Translations under genes and position numbers: made by a program
Assembly: GCF_018687495.1 (NCBI RefSeq)
Contig: NZ_CP061293.1
Location: 62,001-126,000 of the forward strand
Length of the DNA: 64,000 nucleotides
Direction: 5' to 3'
Source: Polynucleobacter sp. MWH-Svant-W18
GTDB lineage: Bacteria; Pseudomonadota; Gammaproteobacteria; Burkholderiales; Burkholderiaceae
Notes under the pieces: generated by a model
What the model saw: only the letters and a program-made list of their open reading frames with translations
What the model was told of the DNA's origin: nothing
Database searches by the model: none
Part shown: piece after piece, positions 29,421 to 38,311 of the stretch
Layout of the letters: each line of letters begins with the position of its first letter
Position numbering within the stretch: position 1 is the first letter of the stretch

Positions 29421-30208
29421 TGAATGCACTTCTCAATTTTTTTGGCGACCTTGGATTTTTCATTCGCAGTAATTTAGCGAGTCTTGGGCTTGCTGCCCGC
29501 ATGTTCGTAGCAGTGATTTGGCGTTCAGGATTTTTATTAAAACGACCGCGTTTAGTGGTGGATCAAATTCTGTTTGTTGGAAATCACTCTTTTGTGATCA
29601 TTGCGGTATCGGGCTTGTTTGTCGGCTTTGTCTTAGGATTGCAGGGCTATTACACCTTGAACCGTTATGGCTCTGAGCAGGCATTAGGTTTATTGGTAGC
29701 GCTTTCTTTAACTCGCGAGTTAGGGCCTGTCATTACTGCTTTATTGTTTGCTGGGCGCGCAGGCACTTCCTTAACTGCAGAAATCGGGTTGATGAAGGCT
29801 GGCGAACAATTGAGCGCAATGGAAATGATGGCTGTGGATCCACTAGGTCGTGTGATTGCTCCTCGATTATGGGCGGGCATTATTTCAATGCCGATTTTGG
29901 CAACGATCTTTACGGCAGTGGGTGTCATGGGCGGCTATTTTGTCGGAGTTCCACTGATTGGGGTCGATTCTGGGGCGTTCTGGTCTCAGATGCAGGGAGG
30001 AGTAGACCTCTTTTCTGATATCGGCAACGGCTTAATTAAAAGCATGGTTTTTGGTGTGGCAGTGACATTTATTGCTCTCTATCAAGGCTATGAGGCTAAA
30101 CCGACGCCTGAGGGCGTTTCACAAGCGACCACCCGTACGGTGGTGATTTCTTCTTTATCGGTTTTAGCGTTGGATTTCTTGCTAACCGCAATGATGTTTT
30201 CAAATTAG
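29417..30208 (+). CDS. mlaE: Mla phospholipid transport permease MlaE
   Basis: MlaE is the membrane permease of the MlaFEDB complex. The 263-residue protein has five to six hydrophobic segments. The family core includes SLTRELGPVITALLFAGRAG (about 94-113), then TAEIGLMKAGEQLSAMEMMA and the VAVTFIALYQGYEA block near the C-terminus. It starts within the last codons of mlaF (ATGA overlap). An N-terminal amphipathic stretch typical of this family precedes the first membrane helix. Confidence 0.95.
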   Translation: MMNALLNFFGDLGFFIRSNLASLGLAARMFVAVIWRSGFLLKRPRLVVDQILFVGNHSFVIIAVSGLFVGFVLGLQGYYTLNRYGSEQALGLLVALSLTRELGPVITALLFAGRAGTSLTAEIGLMKAGEQLSAMEMMAVDPLGRVIAPRLWAGIISMPILATIFTAVGVMGGYFVGVPLIGVDSGAFWSQMQGGVDLFSDIGNGLIKSMVFGVAVTFIALYQGYEAKPTPEGVSQATTRTVVISSLSVLALDFLLTAMMFSN

Positions 30209-30229
30209 AAAGAATAAACTGGGGCCCTT

Positions 30230-30712
30230 ATGAGAAAAAGTGCAATTGATATTTGGGTAGGAATTTTTGTTGCCATTGGATTGTTGGCCGCGTTATTTCT
30301 TGCATTGAAAGTGGGCAATATGAATGCGGTGTCATTTGCACCGACATACAAAATTTCTGCACGCTTTGACAATATTGGTGGTTTGAAGCCACGCGCACCA
30401 GTCAAAAGTGCTGGAGTAGTGGTCGGTCGAATTGCCAGCATCTCTTTTGACGATAAGACCTATCAAGCAACAGTAGTGATGACCATTGAAGACGCCTATA
30501 AATTTCCCAAAGATTCATCCGCCAAGATTTTGACATCCGGTCTGCTGGGCGAACAATATATTGGTCTTGAGGCGGGTGGCTCGGATGATATGTTGGTGAA
30601 TGGCGAAAAGATTGCTCAGACTCAATCAGCCATTGTTTTGGAAAACTTGATTAGCCAGTTTCTCTACAACAAGGCAGCAGATAGCGGTCAAGACAAGGGT
30701 GCAGCAAAATGA
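30230..30712 (+). CDS. mlaD: Mla phospholipid transport MCE protein MlaD
   Basis: MlaD forms the periplasmic hexameric MCE ring through which lipids pass. The 160-residue protein has one N-terminal membrane helix (about 8-28). A single MCE domain follows (about 38-115), with FDNIGGLKPRAPVKSAGVVVG and the ILTSGLLGEQYIGLEAGG motif. The start follows GGGGCCCTT, a rather poor ribosome binding site. Its stop overlaps the start of mlaA by 4 bases. Confidence 0.95.
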   Translation: MRKSAIDIWVGIFVAIGLLAALFLALKVGNMNAVSFAPTYKISARFDNIGGLKPRAPVKSAGVVVGRIASISFDDKTYQATVVMTIEDAYKFPKDSSAKILTSGLLGEQYIGLEAGGSDDMLVNGEKIAQTQSAIVLENLISQFLYNKAADSGQDKGAAK

Positions 30713-31470
30713 GTTTGTGGGTACTAGGTCTGCAGCATAAGCTTAAGCACATAGTGCTCCTGGGTTTTGCTGCTGTTCTAGTAGGCTGTGCCTCGATTCC
30801 TGCTGGCGTAGAGCCCTCGCCACACGATCCCTGGGAGCCCTTTAATCGCTCTGTCTTCGAGTTCAACGAAGGTTTGGATGCTTATCTTCTGAAGCCGGTA
30901 GTTGCTGGGTATCGATTTGTGTTGCCTGAGTTTGTGCGTGAAGGTATCTATAACTTCTTTAGTAATTACAACGATATCTATACGGCACTATTTAATCTCT
31001 TACAAGGCAAGCCTGATTACGCTTTCAGTGATTTGATGCGTGTCGTAGTAAACACTACTTTTGGTTTAGGCGGTTTGATTGATATGGCTACTCCCGGTGG
31101 TCTTGAAAAGCATAAAGAGGATTGGGGCCAAACTTTAGGCGTCTGGGGTGTTCCTGCAGGTCCATATGTTGTCTTGCCATTCTTTGGGCCAAGTAACGTG
31201 CGCGATACTTTCGGTACAGTGGCAGATCTAGAGTCCGATTACCTATTTAGCATCATGCCCAATGTGGCACTTCGAAATAGCATTACTGGGCTGCGCGTAG
31301 TAAATGCTCGTAATACCTATTACGAAGCGGGTGATTTGTTGGATGGTGCTGCGATTGATAAATACAGCTTCATGCGGGATGCCTATATTCAGCGGCGCGA
31401 GTATCAAATCAATGAGGGGCGCGATGATGAAGAGCCTCCAATGCCGGTATATGAAAACCCCTACGAATAA
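30709..31470 (+). CDS. mlaA: Outer-membrane lipoprotein MlaA (VacJ)
   Basis: MlaA removes misplaced phospholipids from the outer leaflet of the outer membrane and hands them to MlaC. The 253-residue protein has a signal peptide ending in the lipobox LVGC with Cys27. The VacJ core contains DPWEPFNRSVFEFNEGLD (about 40-57), then YNFFSNYNDIYTALFNLLQG and the ETFGQTLGVWGVPAGPY-like motif (here DWGQTLGVWGVPAGPYVVLP). It overlaps mlaD by 4 bases. Having mlaA inside the mla operon is usual in betaproteobacteria but not in E. coli. Confidence 0.94.
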   Translation: MSLWVLGLQHKLKHIVLLGFAAVLVGCASIPAGVEPSPHDPWEPFNRSVFEFNEGLDAYLLKPVVAGYRFVLPEFVREGIYNFFSNYNDIYTALFNLLQGKPDYAFSDLMRVVVNTTFGLGGLIDMATPGGLEKHKEDWGQTLGVWGVPAGPYVVLPFFGPSNVRDTFGTVADLESDYLFSIMPNVALRNSITGLRVVNARNTYYEAGDLLDGAAIDKYSFMRDAYIQRREYQINEGRDDEEPPMPVYENPYE

Positions 31471-31494
31471 TTGATATAACGAGAAGGGGCTAAA

Positions 31495-32178
31495 ATGAGT
31501 CCCAGTCTAGATAAAGATAGCGAGATAGTGGATATGAAAAGTTACCAAAGCATTTTCAGATTTTTAGTATGTGGCTTGCTGTCCATCTCTAGTGCAGTCT
31601 TTGCTCAAACTCCAGATCAAACAACCACTCCAGATGCCTTGATCAAAATGGTCGTCACCGACGTGATGGCCTCAGTCAAAGCAGACCCAGATATTCAAAA
31701 GGGCAATATTCCTAAAATTGTTGAGTTAGTCGACAAGAAAATTGTTCCCTATACCGATATGCGTCGTACTACCGAAATGGCCATGGGTCCAAATTGGAAG
31801 AAGGCAACTCCTGAGCAACAAAACCAGTTGGTTTCAGAATTTAAAAACCTCTTGATTCGCACTTACTCAGGCGCGTTAAGTCAGCTGCGCGATCAGACAG
31901 TGCAATTCAAACCACTTCGTGCTGCACCTGACGATAAAGAGGTAGTTGTAAAAACGGTTGTACTTGGGCGCGGAGATCCAGTCCCATTAGATTACCGTCT
32001 TGAGAAAACTGACAAAGGCTGGAAAGTCTACGACATGAACATCATGGGTGTTTGGTTGGTAGAGGCTTACCGCAACCAGTTCACCAACCAAATTAGTCAA
32101 AACGGTATTGATGGTCTAGTGAAATTCTTGCAAGACCGCAATAAGCAGCTAGCTAGCGCTAAGCCTACGAATTCTTAA
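31495..32178 (+). CDS. mlaC: Periplasmic phospholipid-binding protein MlaC
   Basis: MlaC shuttles phospholipid across the periplasm between MlaA and MlaFEDB. The protein shows the MlaC fold signatures VDKKIVPYTDMRRTTEMAMG and a GWKVYDMNIMGVWLVEAYRN block near the C-terminus. The start at 31495 (227 residues) follows a good ribosome binding site, GAGAAGGGG. The signal peptide, however, begins only at the in-frame ATG at 31534 (MKSYQSIFRFLVCG), so the real start may be there; 31495 would give an acidic leader unusual for exported proteins. Confidence 0.92.
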   Translation: MSPSLDKDSEIVDMKSYQSIFRFLVCGLLSISSAVFAQTPDQTTTPDALIKMVVTDVMASVKADPDIQKGNIPKIVELVDKKIVPYTDMRRTTEMAMGPNWKKATPEQQNQLVSEFKNLLIRTYSGALSQLRDQTVQFKPLRAAPDDKEVVVKTVVLGRGDPVPLDYRLEKTDKGWKVYDMNIMGVWLVEAYRNQFTNQISQNGIDGLVKFLQDRNKQLASAKPTNS

Positions 32179-32201
32179 TTGATCACTTTCAATATCTAGC
32201 A

Positions 32202-32459
32202 ATGCCATTCTTTTTGCCAAAAACAGTAACGCAAGAAAATGCATTGCAGCTTGAGAAAGGGGGCTTGTTAAATCTAGCAAGCCTACAAATGGTTGACTGT
32301 TCAGCATTGAAGGATTTTGATTCTACGGTGCTGACGGTTTTATTGGCTTGGCAAAAAAAGCTTCAAAGCGATGGCCATTCTCTTGTAGTAGAGCATGCAC
32401 CCGAGAAATTGAAAGTACTTGCTGGCCTGTATGGTGTTTCTGCATTGCTAGGTTTGTAA
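32202..32459 (+). CDS. mlaB: STAS-domain protein MlaB
   Basis: MlaB is a cytoplasmic STAS-domain subunit that binds and stabilises MlaF. The 85-residue protein matches the STAS core, with the conserved stretch MVDCSALKDFDSTVLTVLL (about 30-48), in which Ser/Thr follows the Asp at the usual site. It lies 23 bases after mlaC and 4 bases before an ABC-transporter gene. Its size and place make MlaB the best call. Confidence 0.85.
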   Translation: MPFFLPKTVTQENALQLEKGGLLNLASLQMVDCSALKDFDSTVLTVLLAWQKKLQSDGHSLVVEHAPEKLKVLAGLYGVSALLGL

Positions 32460-32463
32460 CGGC

Positions 32464-33216
32464 ATGCATCCTGCAATCTCTGTCAAAAATATATCTAAAC
32501 ATTACGGGGCACTTCAAGCCCTAGATGATGTTTCTTTAAATATTGAACAGGGCGAATTTTTTGGTTTACTTGGCCCAAATGGTGCTGGTAAGACCACCCT
32601 AATTTCCATTTTGGCCGGCTTAGTGACCCCAGATAAGGGTCGTGCCGCCATCATGGGCGCCGATGTGCAAAAAGCATTTCGTGAGGCGCGTCGTATGTTG
32701 GGTGTGGTTCCACAAGAATTGGTATTTGATCCCTTTTTTACTGTACGTGAGACTTTACGTTTTCAGTCAGGTTATTTTGGCATTCGCAATAACGATGCCT
32801 GGATTGATGAGATTATGTCCAACCTCGATCTCACCTCCAAAGCAGACAGTAATATGCGCTCCTTGTCAGGTGGTATGAAGCGGCGAGTTTTAGTTGCTCA
32901 GGCATTAGTGCATCGCCCCCCAGTCATTATTTTGGATGAGCCAACTGCAGGGGTAGATGTTGAGCTACGTCAGTCTTTGTGGCAATTTGTCAGCAGACTC
33001 AATCAAGATGGACACACCATTGTTTTGACGACCCATTATTTAGAGGAGGCTGAGGCCCTATGTCAGCGGATTGCCATGCTCAAGCAAGGCAAGATTGTTG
33101 CTCTTGATACAACCTCTAACTTATTGGCTCGCTATGGCTCAGTCAAAAAAGATGGTGAGGGCAAGACGGATTTGGAAGAAGTTTTTGTCAACATCATGTC
33201 TGGAGGCGCCTTATGA
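32464..33216 (+). CDS. ABC transporter ATP-binding protein, YadG-type
   Basis: The 250-residue protein is an ABC-2-type exporter ATPase. It has Walker A GPNGAGKTT (about 38-46), signature LSGGMKRRV (about 138-146) and Walker B VIILDEPTAGVD (about 158-169), with switch histidine in LTTHYLEEAE. It overlaps the next gene by 4 bases (ATGA). The pair resembles E. coli YadG-YadH, whose substrate is unknown. Its placement between mlaB and the bolA-family gene suggests cotranscription with the mla operon but not a proven role in lipid transport. Confidence 0.9.
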   Translation: MHPAISVKNISKHYGALQALDDVSLNIEQGEFFGLLGPNGAGKTTLISILAGLVTPDKGRAAIMGADVQKAFREARRMLGVVPQELVFDPFFTVRETLRFQSGYFGIRNNDAWIDEIMSNLDLTSKADSNMRSLSGGMKRRVLVAQALVHRPPVIILDEPTAGVDVELRQSLWQFVSRLNQDGHTIVLTTHYLEEAEALCQRIAMLKQGKIVALDTTSNLLARYGSVKKDGEGKTDLEEVFVNIMSGGAL

Positions 33217-34001
33217 AGCATGGGCTCAATACACCTCCCCTGGAGTACGGCAGCGGCTTCCCTACCTTGCTCAGCAAAGAAATCAAACGCTTTTATAAGG
33301 TAGGGTTTCAAACGGTTGCTGCCCCAGTACTAACCGCTATTTTGTATCTCATGATTTTTGGTCATGTACTCGAAGGTAAAGAGGTTTATGGGCGCTTAAG
33401 CTACACCGCGTTTTTGATACCGGGCTTAGTGATGATGAGTGTTTTGCAAAATGCTTTTGCCAATGCTTCCTCATCTTTAATTCAATCTAAGGTTACGGGT
33501 AACCTAGTGTTTGTCATGCTTGCCCCCTTGAGTCACTTTGATTTTTATGCTGCTTACGTATTGGCGGCAGTATTTCGGGGTGTGGTGGTAGGTTTCGGTG
33601 TCTTTTTAGTAACAGCTTGGTACGGCATGCCCGCAATTGAGTATCCGTTGTGGATTTTGATCTTTGCTTTTTTAGGAGCCGCTATTTTGGGGAGCCTCGG
33701 CCTCATCGCTGGCATTTGGGCAGATAAATATGATCAACTTGCCGCTTTCCAGAACTTTGTGATCATGCCAGCCACGATGTTGTCAGGGGTCTTTTATTCC
33801 ATTCATTCCTTACCAGCAGCATGGCAAGTCGTCTCGCATTTCAACCCTTTCTTTTACATGATTGATGGTTTCCGTTTTGGTTTCTTTGGGGTATCTGATA
33901 TTTCCCCATGGAATAGTTTGGCAATCGTTGCTTCCTTTTTTGTGGTGGTAGCGGCAATTGCCCTACGCTTGTTGCAAAAGGGCTATAAGCTCAGGCACTA
34001 G
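33213..34001 (+). CDS. ABC-2 type transporter permease, YadH-type
   Basis: The 262-residue membrane protein has about six hydrophobic segments. It also has the ABC-2 permease pattern with PGLVMMSVLQNAFANASSSL (about 68-87) and the MPATMLSGVFYSIHSLPAAW motif near residues 185-205. It is the permease partner of the preceding ATPase, whose stop overlaps this start. The family exports diverse substrates; none can be assigned from sequence. Confidence 0.9.
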   Translation: MKHGLNTPPLEYGSGFPTLLSKEIKRFYKVGFQTVAAPVLTAILYLMIFGHVLEGKEVYGRLSYTAFLIPGLVMMSVLQNAFANASSSLIQSKVTGNLVFVMLAPLSHFDFYAAYVLAAVFRGVVVGFGVFLVTAWYGMPAIEYPLWILIFAFLGAAILGSLGLIAGIWADKYDQLAAFQNFVIMPATMLSGVFYSIHSLPAAWQVVSHFNPFFYMIDGFRFGFFGVSDISPWNSLAIVASFFVVVAAIALRLLQKGYKLRH

Positions 34002-34018
34002 GATTGATAGGAGAAATG

Positions 34019-34267
34019 ATGTTACCGACCCCAGAACAAATTGAGAACTATATCAAGCAAGGCATTGAGTGCACGCATATTCAGGTAGAGGGTGATGGCC
34101 AACACTTTTTTGCAACCATTGTGAGCCCCCAGTTTGAAGGCAAGCGTTTGGTGCAGCGTCATCAACTGGTCTATGGTGCAATGGGCGATCGCATGAAAGC
34201 TGAAGTGCATGCTTTATCAATCAAGGCTTTTACACCGGAAGAATTTGCTCAGAATTCTGCTGTATAA
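34019..34267 (+). CDS. ibaG: BolA-family protein, IbaG-like
   Basis: BolA proteins partner with CGFS monothiol glutaredoxins to handle [2Fe-2S] clusters; IbaG is the paralogue linked to envelope and acid response. The 82-residue product has the class signature HFFATIVSPQFEGKRLVQRH, including the conserved His of RHQLVY (about 45-50), and the VHALSIKAFTPEEF end. Two ATGs lie at 34016 and 34019; AGGAG spacing favours 34019. E. coli ibaG also lies between mla genes and murA. A CGFS glutaredoxin is encoded at 59153 in this window. Confidence 0.85.
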   Translation: MLPTPEQIENYIKQGIECTHIQVEGDGQHFFATIVSPQFEGKRLVQRHQLVYGAMGDRMKAEVHALSIKAFTPEEFAQNSAV

Positions 34268-34304
34268 ATTTTATTAAATACCCCGTTTTTATTGGAATTG
34301 CTTC

Positions 34305-35579
34305 ATGGATAAATTACGAATGCTTGGCGGCTCACCACTGAAAGGTGAGGTGATCATCGCAGGCGCTAAAAATGCAGCACTCCCAATTTTGTGCGCGTGC
34401 CTACTAACGGATGAGCCGGTGGTATTGCGTAATGTGCCTGATTTGCAAGACGTGCGCACTATGCTCAAACTGTTGCAAGAAATTGGTGTGACCGTCAGCT
34501 TTCCAGATCCAGCAGCCCGCAGCCATTTGATATTGAATGCCGCAGTGATTAAGAGTTCAGAGGCAACGTATGAGATGGTGAAAACCATGCGAGCCTCCAT
34601 TTTGGTGTTAGGCCCGCTTTTGACTCGTATGCATAACGCCAAAGTATCTTTACCTGGTGGGTGTGCTATTGGTGCCCGCCCGGTAGATCAGCATATCAAG
34701 GGTCTCAAAGCGATGGGGGCCAACATCAAGATTAAGAGCGGCTACATTCAGGCAGAGACTCAGTCGCCAGCGGATCGCTTAAAGGGTGCTTCAATTTTGA
34801 CTGACATGATTACAGTCACTGGTACAGAAAATTTACTGATGGCTGCCACCTTGGCGTCGGGGACGACAATTCTGGAAAACGCAGCACGTGAACCTGAGGT
34901 TGGCGACCTTGCTGAATTGCTCGTGAAGATGGGCGCCAAAATTACTGGCATTGGTAGCGATAGATTAGTGATCGAAGGCGTTGAAAGGCTGCATAGTGCT
35001 GAGCACTCCGTTATTCCGGATCGTATTGAAGCAGGCACATTCTTATGCGCAGTTGCTGCGGCTGGTGGCGATGTGCTAGTGAAGCATTGCCGTCCCGATA
35101 CCTTAGATGCTGTGATGGTCAAGCTCAAGGAAGCAGGATTGCAAATGGAAGTTGGTTCGGATTGGATTAAGGCTTCTATGCAAGAACGTCCAAAGGCAGT
35201 GAGTTTCCGCACCTCTGAGTACCCTGCGTTCCCAACTGACATGCAGGCACAGCTGATGGCTGTCAATGCAGTAGCAAACGGTAGCTCTACGATTACAGAA
35301 ACGATTTTTGAGAATCGGTTTATGCACGTTCAAGAGCTCAATCGTTTGGGTGCAGACATTGCAATTGAAGGTAATACGGCAATTGCGCAGGGTGTGGAAA
35401 AGCTTTCTGGCGCCATTGTGATGGCGACCGATCTGCGCGCTTCCGCAAGCTTGGTCATTGCTGGCTTGGCTGCCCAAGGTGAAACTCAAGTGGATCGGAT
35501 CTACCATTTGGATCGTGGCTATGACCGTATGGAGCAGAAATTGACGCTGTTAGGCGCTAAGATCGAGCGCATTAAGTAA
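34305..35579 (+). CDS. murA: UDP-N-acetylglucosamine 1-carboxyvinyltransferase
   Basis: MurA transfers enolpyruvate from PEP to UDP-GlcNAc, the first committed step of peptidoglycan synthesis and the fosfomycin target. The 424-residue length is typical. It has the Lys22-Asn23 pair in [10 protein letters not shown] and the catalytic Cys120 in [15 protein letters not shown], so the enzyme is of the fosfomycin-sensitive Cys type. It precedes hisG by 20 bases, the usual Burkholderiales arrangement. Confidence 0.96.
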   Translation: MDKLRMLGGSPLKGEVIIAGAKNAALPILCACLLTDEPVVLRNVPDLQDVRTMLKLLQEIGVTVSFPDPAARSHLILNAAVIKSSEATYEMVKTMRASILVLGPLLTRMHNAKVSLPGGCAIGARPVDQHIKGLKAMGANIKIKSGYIQAETQSPADRLKGASILTDMITVTGTENLLMAATLASGTTILENAAREPEVGDLAELLVKMGAKITGIGSDRLVIEGVERLHSAEHSVIPDRIEAGTFLCAVAAAGGDVLVKHCRPDTLDAVMVKLKEAGLQMEVGSDWIKASMQERPKAVSFRTSEYPAFPTDMQAQLMAVNAVANGSSTITETIFENRFMHVQELNRLGADIAIEGNTAIAQGVEKLSGAIVMATDLRASASLVIAGLAAQGETQVDRIYHLDRGYDRMEQKLTLLGAKIERIK

Positions 35580-35599
35580 GCCTGATGGATAATTAGTCC

Positions 35600-36226
35600 A
35601 TGAAATTGACTTTAGCCCTCTCTAAAGGGCGTATCTTCGAAGAGACTGCTGAGATCTTATCCAAGGTCGGCATTGTGCCGAAGGAAGATCCTGAGAAGTC
35701 CCGCAAACTCATTATTGAGACCTCCAATCCTGATGTTCGTTTGATCATTGTGCGGGCCTCAGACGTGCCTACTTATGTGCAATTTGGTGGGGCTGATTTT
35801 GGTGTAGCAGGCTTAGATGTGCTTATGGAAAAAGGCACCGATGGCCTCTATGTGCCATACGATCTGAATATTGCCAAGTGCCGTATGTCAGTGGCTGTGC
35901 GCGAAGGTTTTGACTACGCAGCAGCTGTCAAACAAGGCTCACGTTTAAAAATTGCAACCAAGTATGTCAATTGCGCTCGTGAACACTTTGCGAATAAAGG
36001 CGTACACATCGATACGATTCAGCTCTATGGATCGATGGAGCTGGCTCCACTGGTGGGTTTAGCAGATGCGATTGTGGACCTGGTATCAACCGGTAATACT
36101 TTGCGTGCCAATGGCCTGGTTGAGGTTGAGCCGATTGCTGATATCAGTGCACGTTTGGTGGTAAATCAAGCTTCTTACAAGCGTAAGCGTGCTCAGCTGC
36201 AACCGATTTTCGAGTTGCTCAAGTAA
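35600..36226 (+). CDS. hisG: ATP phosphoribosyltransferase, short form
   Basis: HisG catalyses the first step of histidine synthesis, ATP + PRPP to phosphoribosyl-ATP. At 208 residues it is the short form. It has the catalytic domain with [11 protein letters not shown] at the N-terminus and the PRPP-binding stretch [16 protein letters not shown] (about 157-172). It lacks the C-terminal regulatory domain of long HisG. Short HisG needs a HisZ partner for activity and feedback control; hisZ is not in this window. Confidence 0.96.
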   Translation: MKLTLALSKGRIFEETAEILSKVGIVPKEDPEKSRKLIIETSNPDVRLIIVRASDVPTYVQFGGADFGVAGLDVLMEKGTDGLYVPYDLNIAKCRMSVAVREGFDYAAAVKQGSRLKIATKYVNCAREHFANKGVHIDTIQLYGSMELAPLVGLADAIVDLVSTGNTLRANGLVEVEPIADISARLVVNQASYKRKRAQLQPIFELLK

Positions 36227-36253
36227 GCACCAAAAGAACGCAACACATTCCAA

Positions 36254-37576
36254 ATGTCCGCAAAAATTAACGTCAAGCGCCTCAATAGTCAGGATGCGGG
36301 TTTTAAAGAAACCTTGCACTCTAGTCTTTCATTACCGATGGCTGATGATGAAGCGATTGATAGCGCTGTCGCAAAGATTCTTCTGGCGGTTAAAGAGAAG
36401 GGTGATGAGGCTGTTCTGGATTTCACGAAACAGTTTGATCGTCTAAATGCGACTAAGGTTTCTGAATTAGAGATTTCCCGGCAAGATTTAGAGCAAGCTT
36501 ATAAGACCTTATCAGCCGAGCAAAAGAATGCCTTAGACATTGCCGCCCAGAGAGTACGTGCATATCATGAGAAGCAAAAAATGGAAGCAGGTTGCCACTC
36601 TTGGGAATATGAAGAGGCAGATGGCACGCGTTTAGGTCAAAAAGTGACTCCATTGGATCGCGTTGGTATTTATGTACCTGGTGGTAAAGCAGCTTATCCA
36701 TCCTCTGTTTTGATGAATGCCATCCCTGCAAAAGTGGCCGGTGTTGAGCAAGTCATCATGGTGGTGCCAACCCCAGATGGTGCGCGCAACCCATTGGTGT
36801 TGGCTGCTGCTTATTTGGCCGGTGTTGATCGTGTCTTTACGATTGGTGGCGCTCAGGCAGTAGGTGCTTTGGCTTATGGAACCAAGACAATCCCAGCCGT
36901 AGATAAGATTGTTGGTCCAGGCAATGCCTATGTTGCCGCTGCAAAGCGCAGAGTATTTGGCATTGTGGGCATCGATATGATCGCTGGTCCTTCAGAAATT
37001 CTGGTGCTATGCGATGGCTCAAGCAATCCCGATTGGGTTGCAATGGATTTGTTTTCACAAGCAGAGCATGATGAGCAAGCCCAATCCATTTTGCTGTGCC
37101 CTGATGTTGCTTTTATTGAGCAAGTGCAAGCCAGTATCAATAAGCTGCTTCCGGAGATGCCCAGAGCAAAAGTCATTGAAACCTCTCTCGTAAATCGTGC
37201 ACTTTTGATTCAGGTGAGCAGTATGGATGAGGCCTGCGAGATTGCTAATGCAATCGCAGCAGAACACTTAGAGATTTGTGCGGCTGAACCCCGGAAGTGG
37301 GCGGAGAAGATTCGTCATGCAGGCGCAATCTTTATGGGTAACTACACCAGTGAATCCCTAGGCGATTACTGTGCAGGACCGAACCATGTCCTCCCTACAG
37401 CTCGTACAGCACGCTTTTCATCGCCATTGGGTGTCTATGACTTTATCAAGCGTTCCAGCATGATTGAAGTGAGTGAAGCTGGAGCCCAAACCTTGGGTGC
37501 GGTAGCGAGCACGCTTGCCCACGGTGAGGGGTTACAAGCCCATGCCCGCGCAGCTGAAATGCGCCTGAAAAGCTAA
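36254..37576 (+). CDS. hisD: Histidinol dehydrogenase
   Basis: HisD is a zinc- and NAD-dependent enzyme that oxidises L-histidinol to histidine in the last two steps of the pathway. The 440-residue protein has the family block [13 protein letters not shown] (here [20 protein letters not shown], about 137-156). It also has the [12 protein letters not shown] motif and the C-terminal AGPNHVLPT with the metal-binding His. It is the last his gene in normal order before the operon is interrupted by a glycosyltransferase gene. Confidence 0.97.
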   Translation: MSAKINVKRLNSQDAGFKETLHSSLSLPMADDEAIDSAVAKILLAVKEKGDEAVLDFTKQFDRLNATKVSELEISRQDLEQAYKTLSAEQKNALDIAAQRVRAYHEKQKMEAGCHSWEYEEADGTRLGQKVTPLDRVGIYVPGGKAAYPSSVLMNAIPAKVAGVEQVIMVVPTPDGARNPLVLAAAYLAGVDRVFTIGGAQAVGALAYGTKTIPAVDKIVGPGNAYVAAAKRRVFGIVGIDMIAGPSEILVLCDGSSNPDWVAMDLFSQAEHDEQAQSILLCPDVAFIEQVQASINKLLPEMPRAKVIETSLVNRALLIQVSSMDEACEIANAIAAEHLEICAAEPRKWAEKIRHAGAIFMGNYTSESLGDYCAGPNHVLPTARTARFSSPLGVYDFIKRSSMIEVSEAGAQTLGAVASTLAHGEGLQAHARAAEMRLKS

Positions 37577-37588
37577 AGTTTTGACTGT

Positions 37589-38287
37589 ATGGAGAACTTC
37601 GATCTTCCGATAAGAATTATTTGTGCAACTAGAATTGGCCAAAATGAATTTTTAAGCAAAACAGCCACAGGGAAAAGCATCAAAAACTTTATCAATGTAT
37701 CAAAGGTAGAGGTTAGGCTATATGCAAATAATTCAACACCATTAGGTATTTTATATAACCAAGCTATTGAGGAGTCTAAGGAATCTCCTGCAATTTTAAT
37801 TTTTATGCATGACGATATCTGGCTCGGAGATTATTTTTGGGCCCAAAGAATACGAGATGGTTTAAGTCATTGGGACATTATTGGTTTGGCAGGAAATAAG
37901 CGACGAGTTTCTGGTCAACCATCGTGGGCATTTGTGAATGACAAATTTCAGTGGGATGAGGCTAAAAATCTGAGTGGAGCCGTCGGGCATGGCAATGTAT
38001 ATCCACCTATGGCCGTTACCCCCTTTGGCCCGATTAATCAAGAATGTAAATTAATGGATGGGTTATTTCTAGGCGTAAAAAGCGAGACGTTATTAAAGAG
38101 TGGGCTGAGATTTGATGAGCAGTTTAAATTTCATTTTTATGATTTGGATTTCTGTAGACAGGCAGAGGTATTAAATCTAAAAATGGGTACTATCGGGCTA
38201 GCAGTAGCACATGAAAGTGGTGGAAATTTTAATAGTGATGCTTGGAAATTGGCTTATCAATACTACTTGCATAAATGGAAAGAGTAG
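37589..38287 (+). CDS. StrF-like GT-A glycosyltransferase-family protein (insertion in the his operon)
   Basis: This 232-residue soluble protein resembles the StrF-type 'glycosyltransferase like' family (GT-A fold). Visible motifs are LIFMHDDIWLGD (about 70-81), with HDD as the likely nucleotide-sugar/metal motif. MDGLFLGVKSE follows at 156-166, then FHFYDLDFCRQA (about 181-192) and a histidine in AHESGG. It has no membrane segment. It starts 12 bases after hisD and is markedly richer in A/T than its neighbours, which suggests transfer. The gene converges on an inverted hisC. Substrate unknown. Confidence 0.7.
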   Translation: MENFDLPIRIICATRIGQNEFLSKTATGKSIKNFINVSKVEVRLYANNSTPLGILYNQAIEESKESPAILIFMHDDIWLGDYFWAQRIRDGLSHWDIIGLAGNKRRVSGQPSWAFVNDKFQWDEAKNLSGAVGHGNVYPPMAVTPFGPINQECKLMDGLFLGVKSETLLKSGLRFDEQFKFHFYDLDFCRQAEVLNLKMGTIGLAVAHESGGNFNSDAWKLAYQYYLHKWKE

Positions 38288-38311
38288 CCGCACACTAAAA
38301 TTTGAGTTAGG

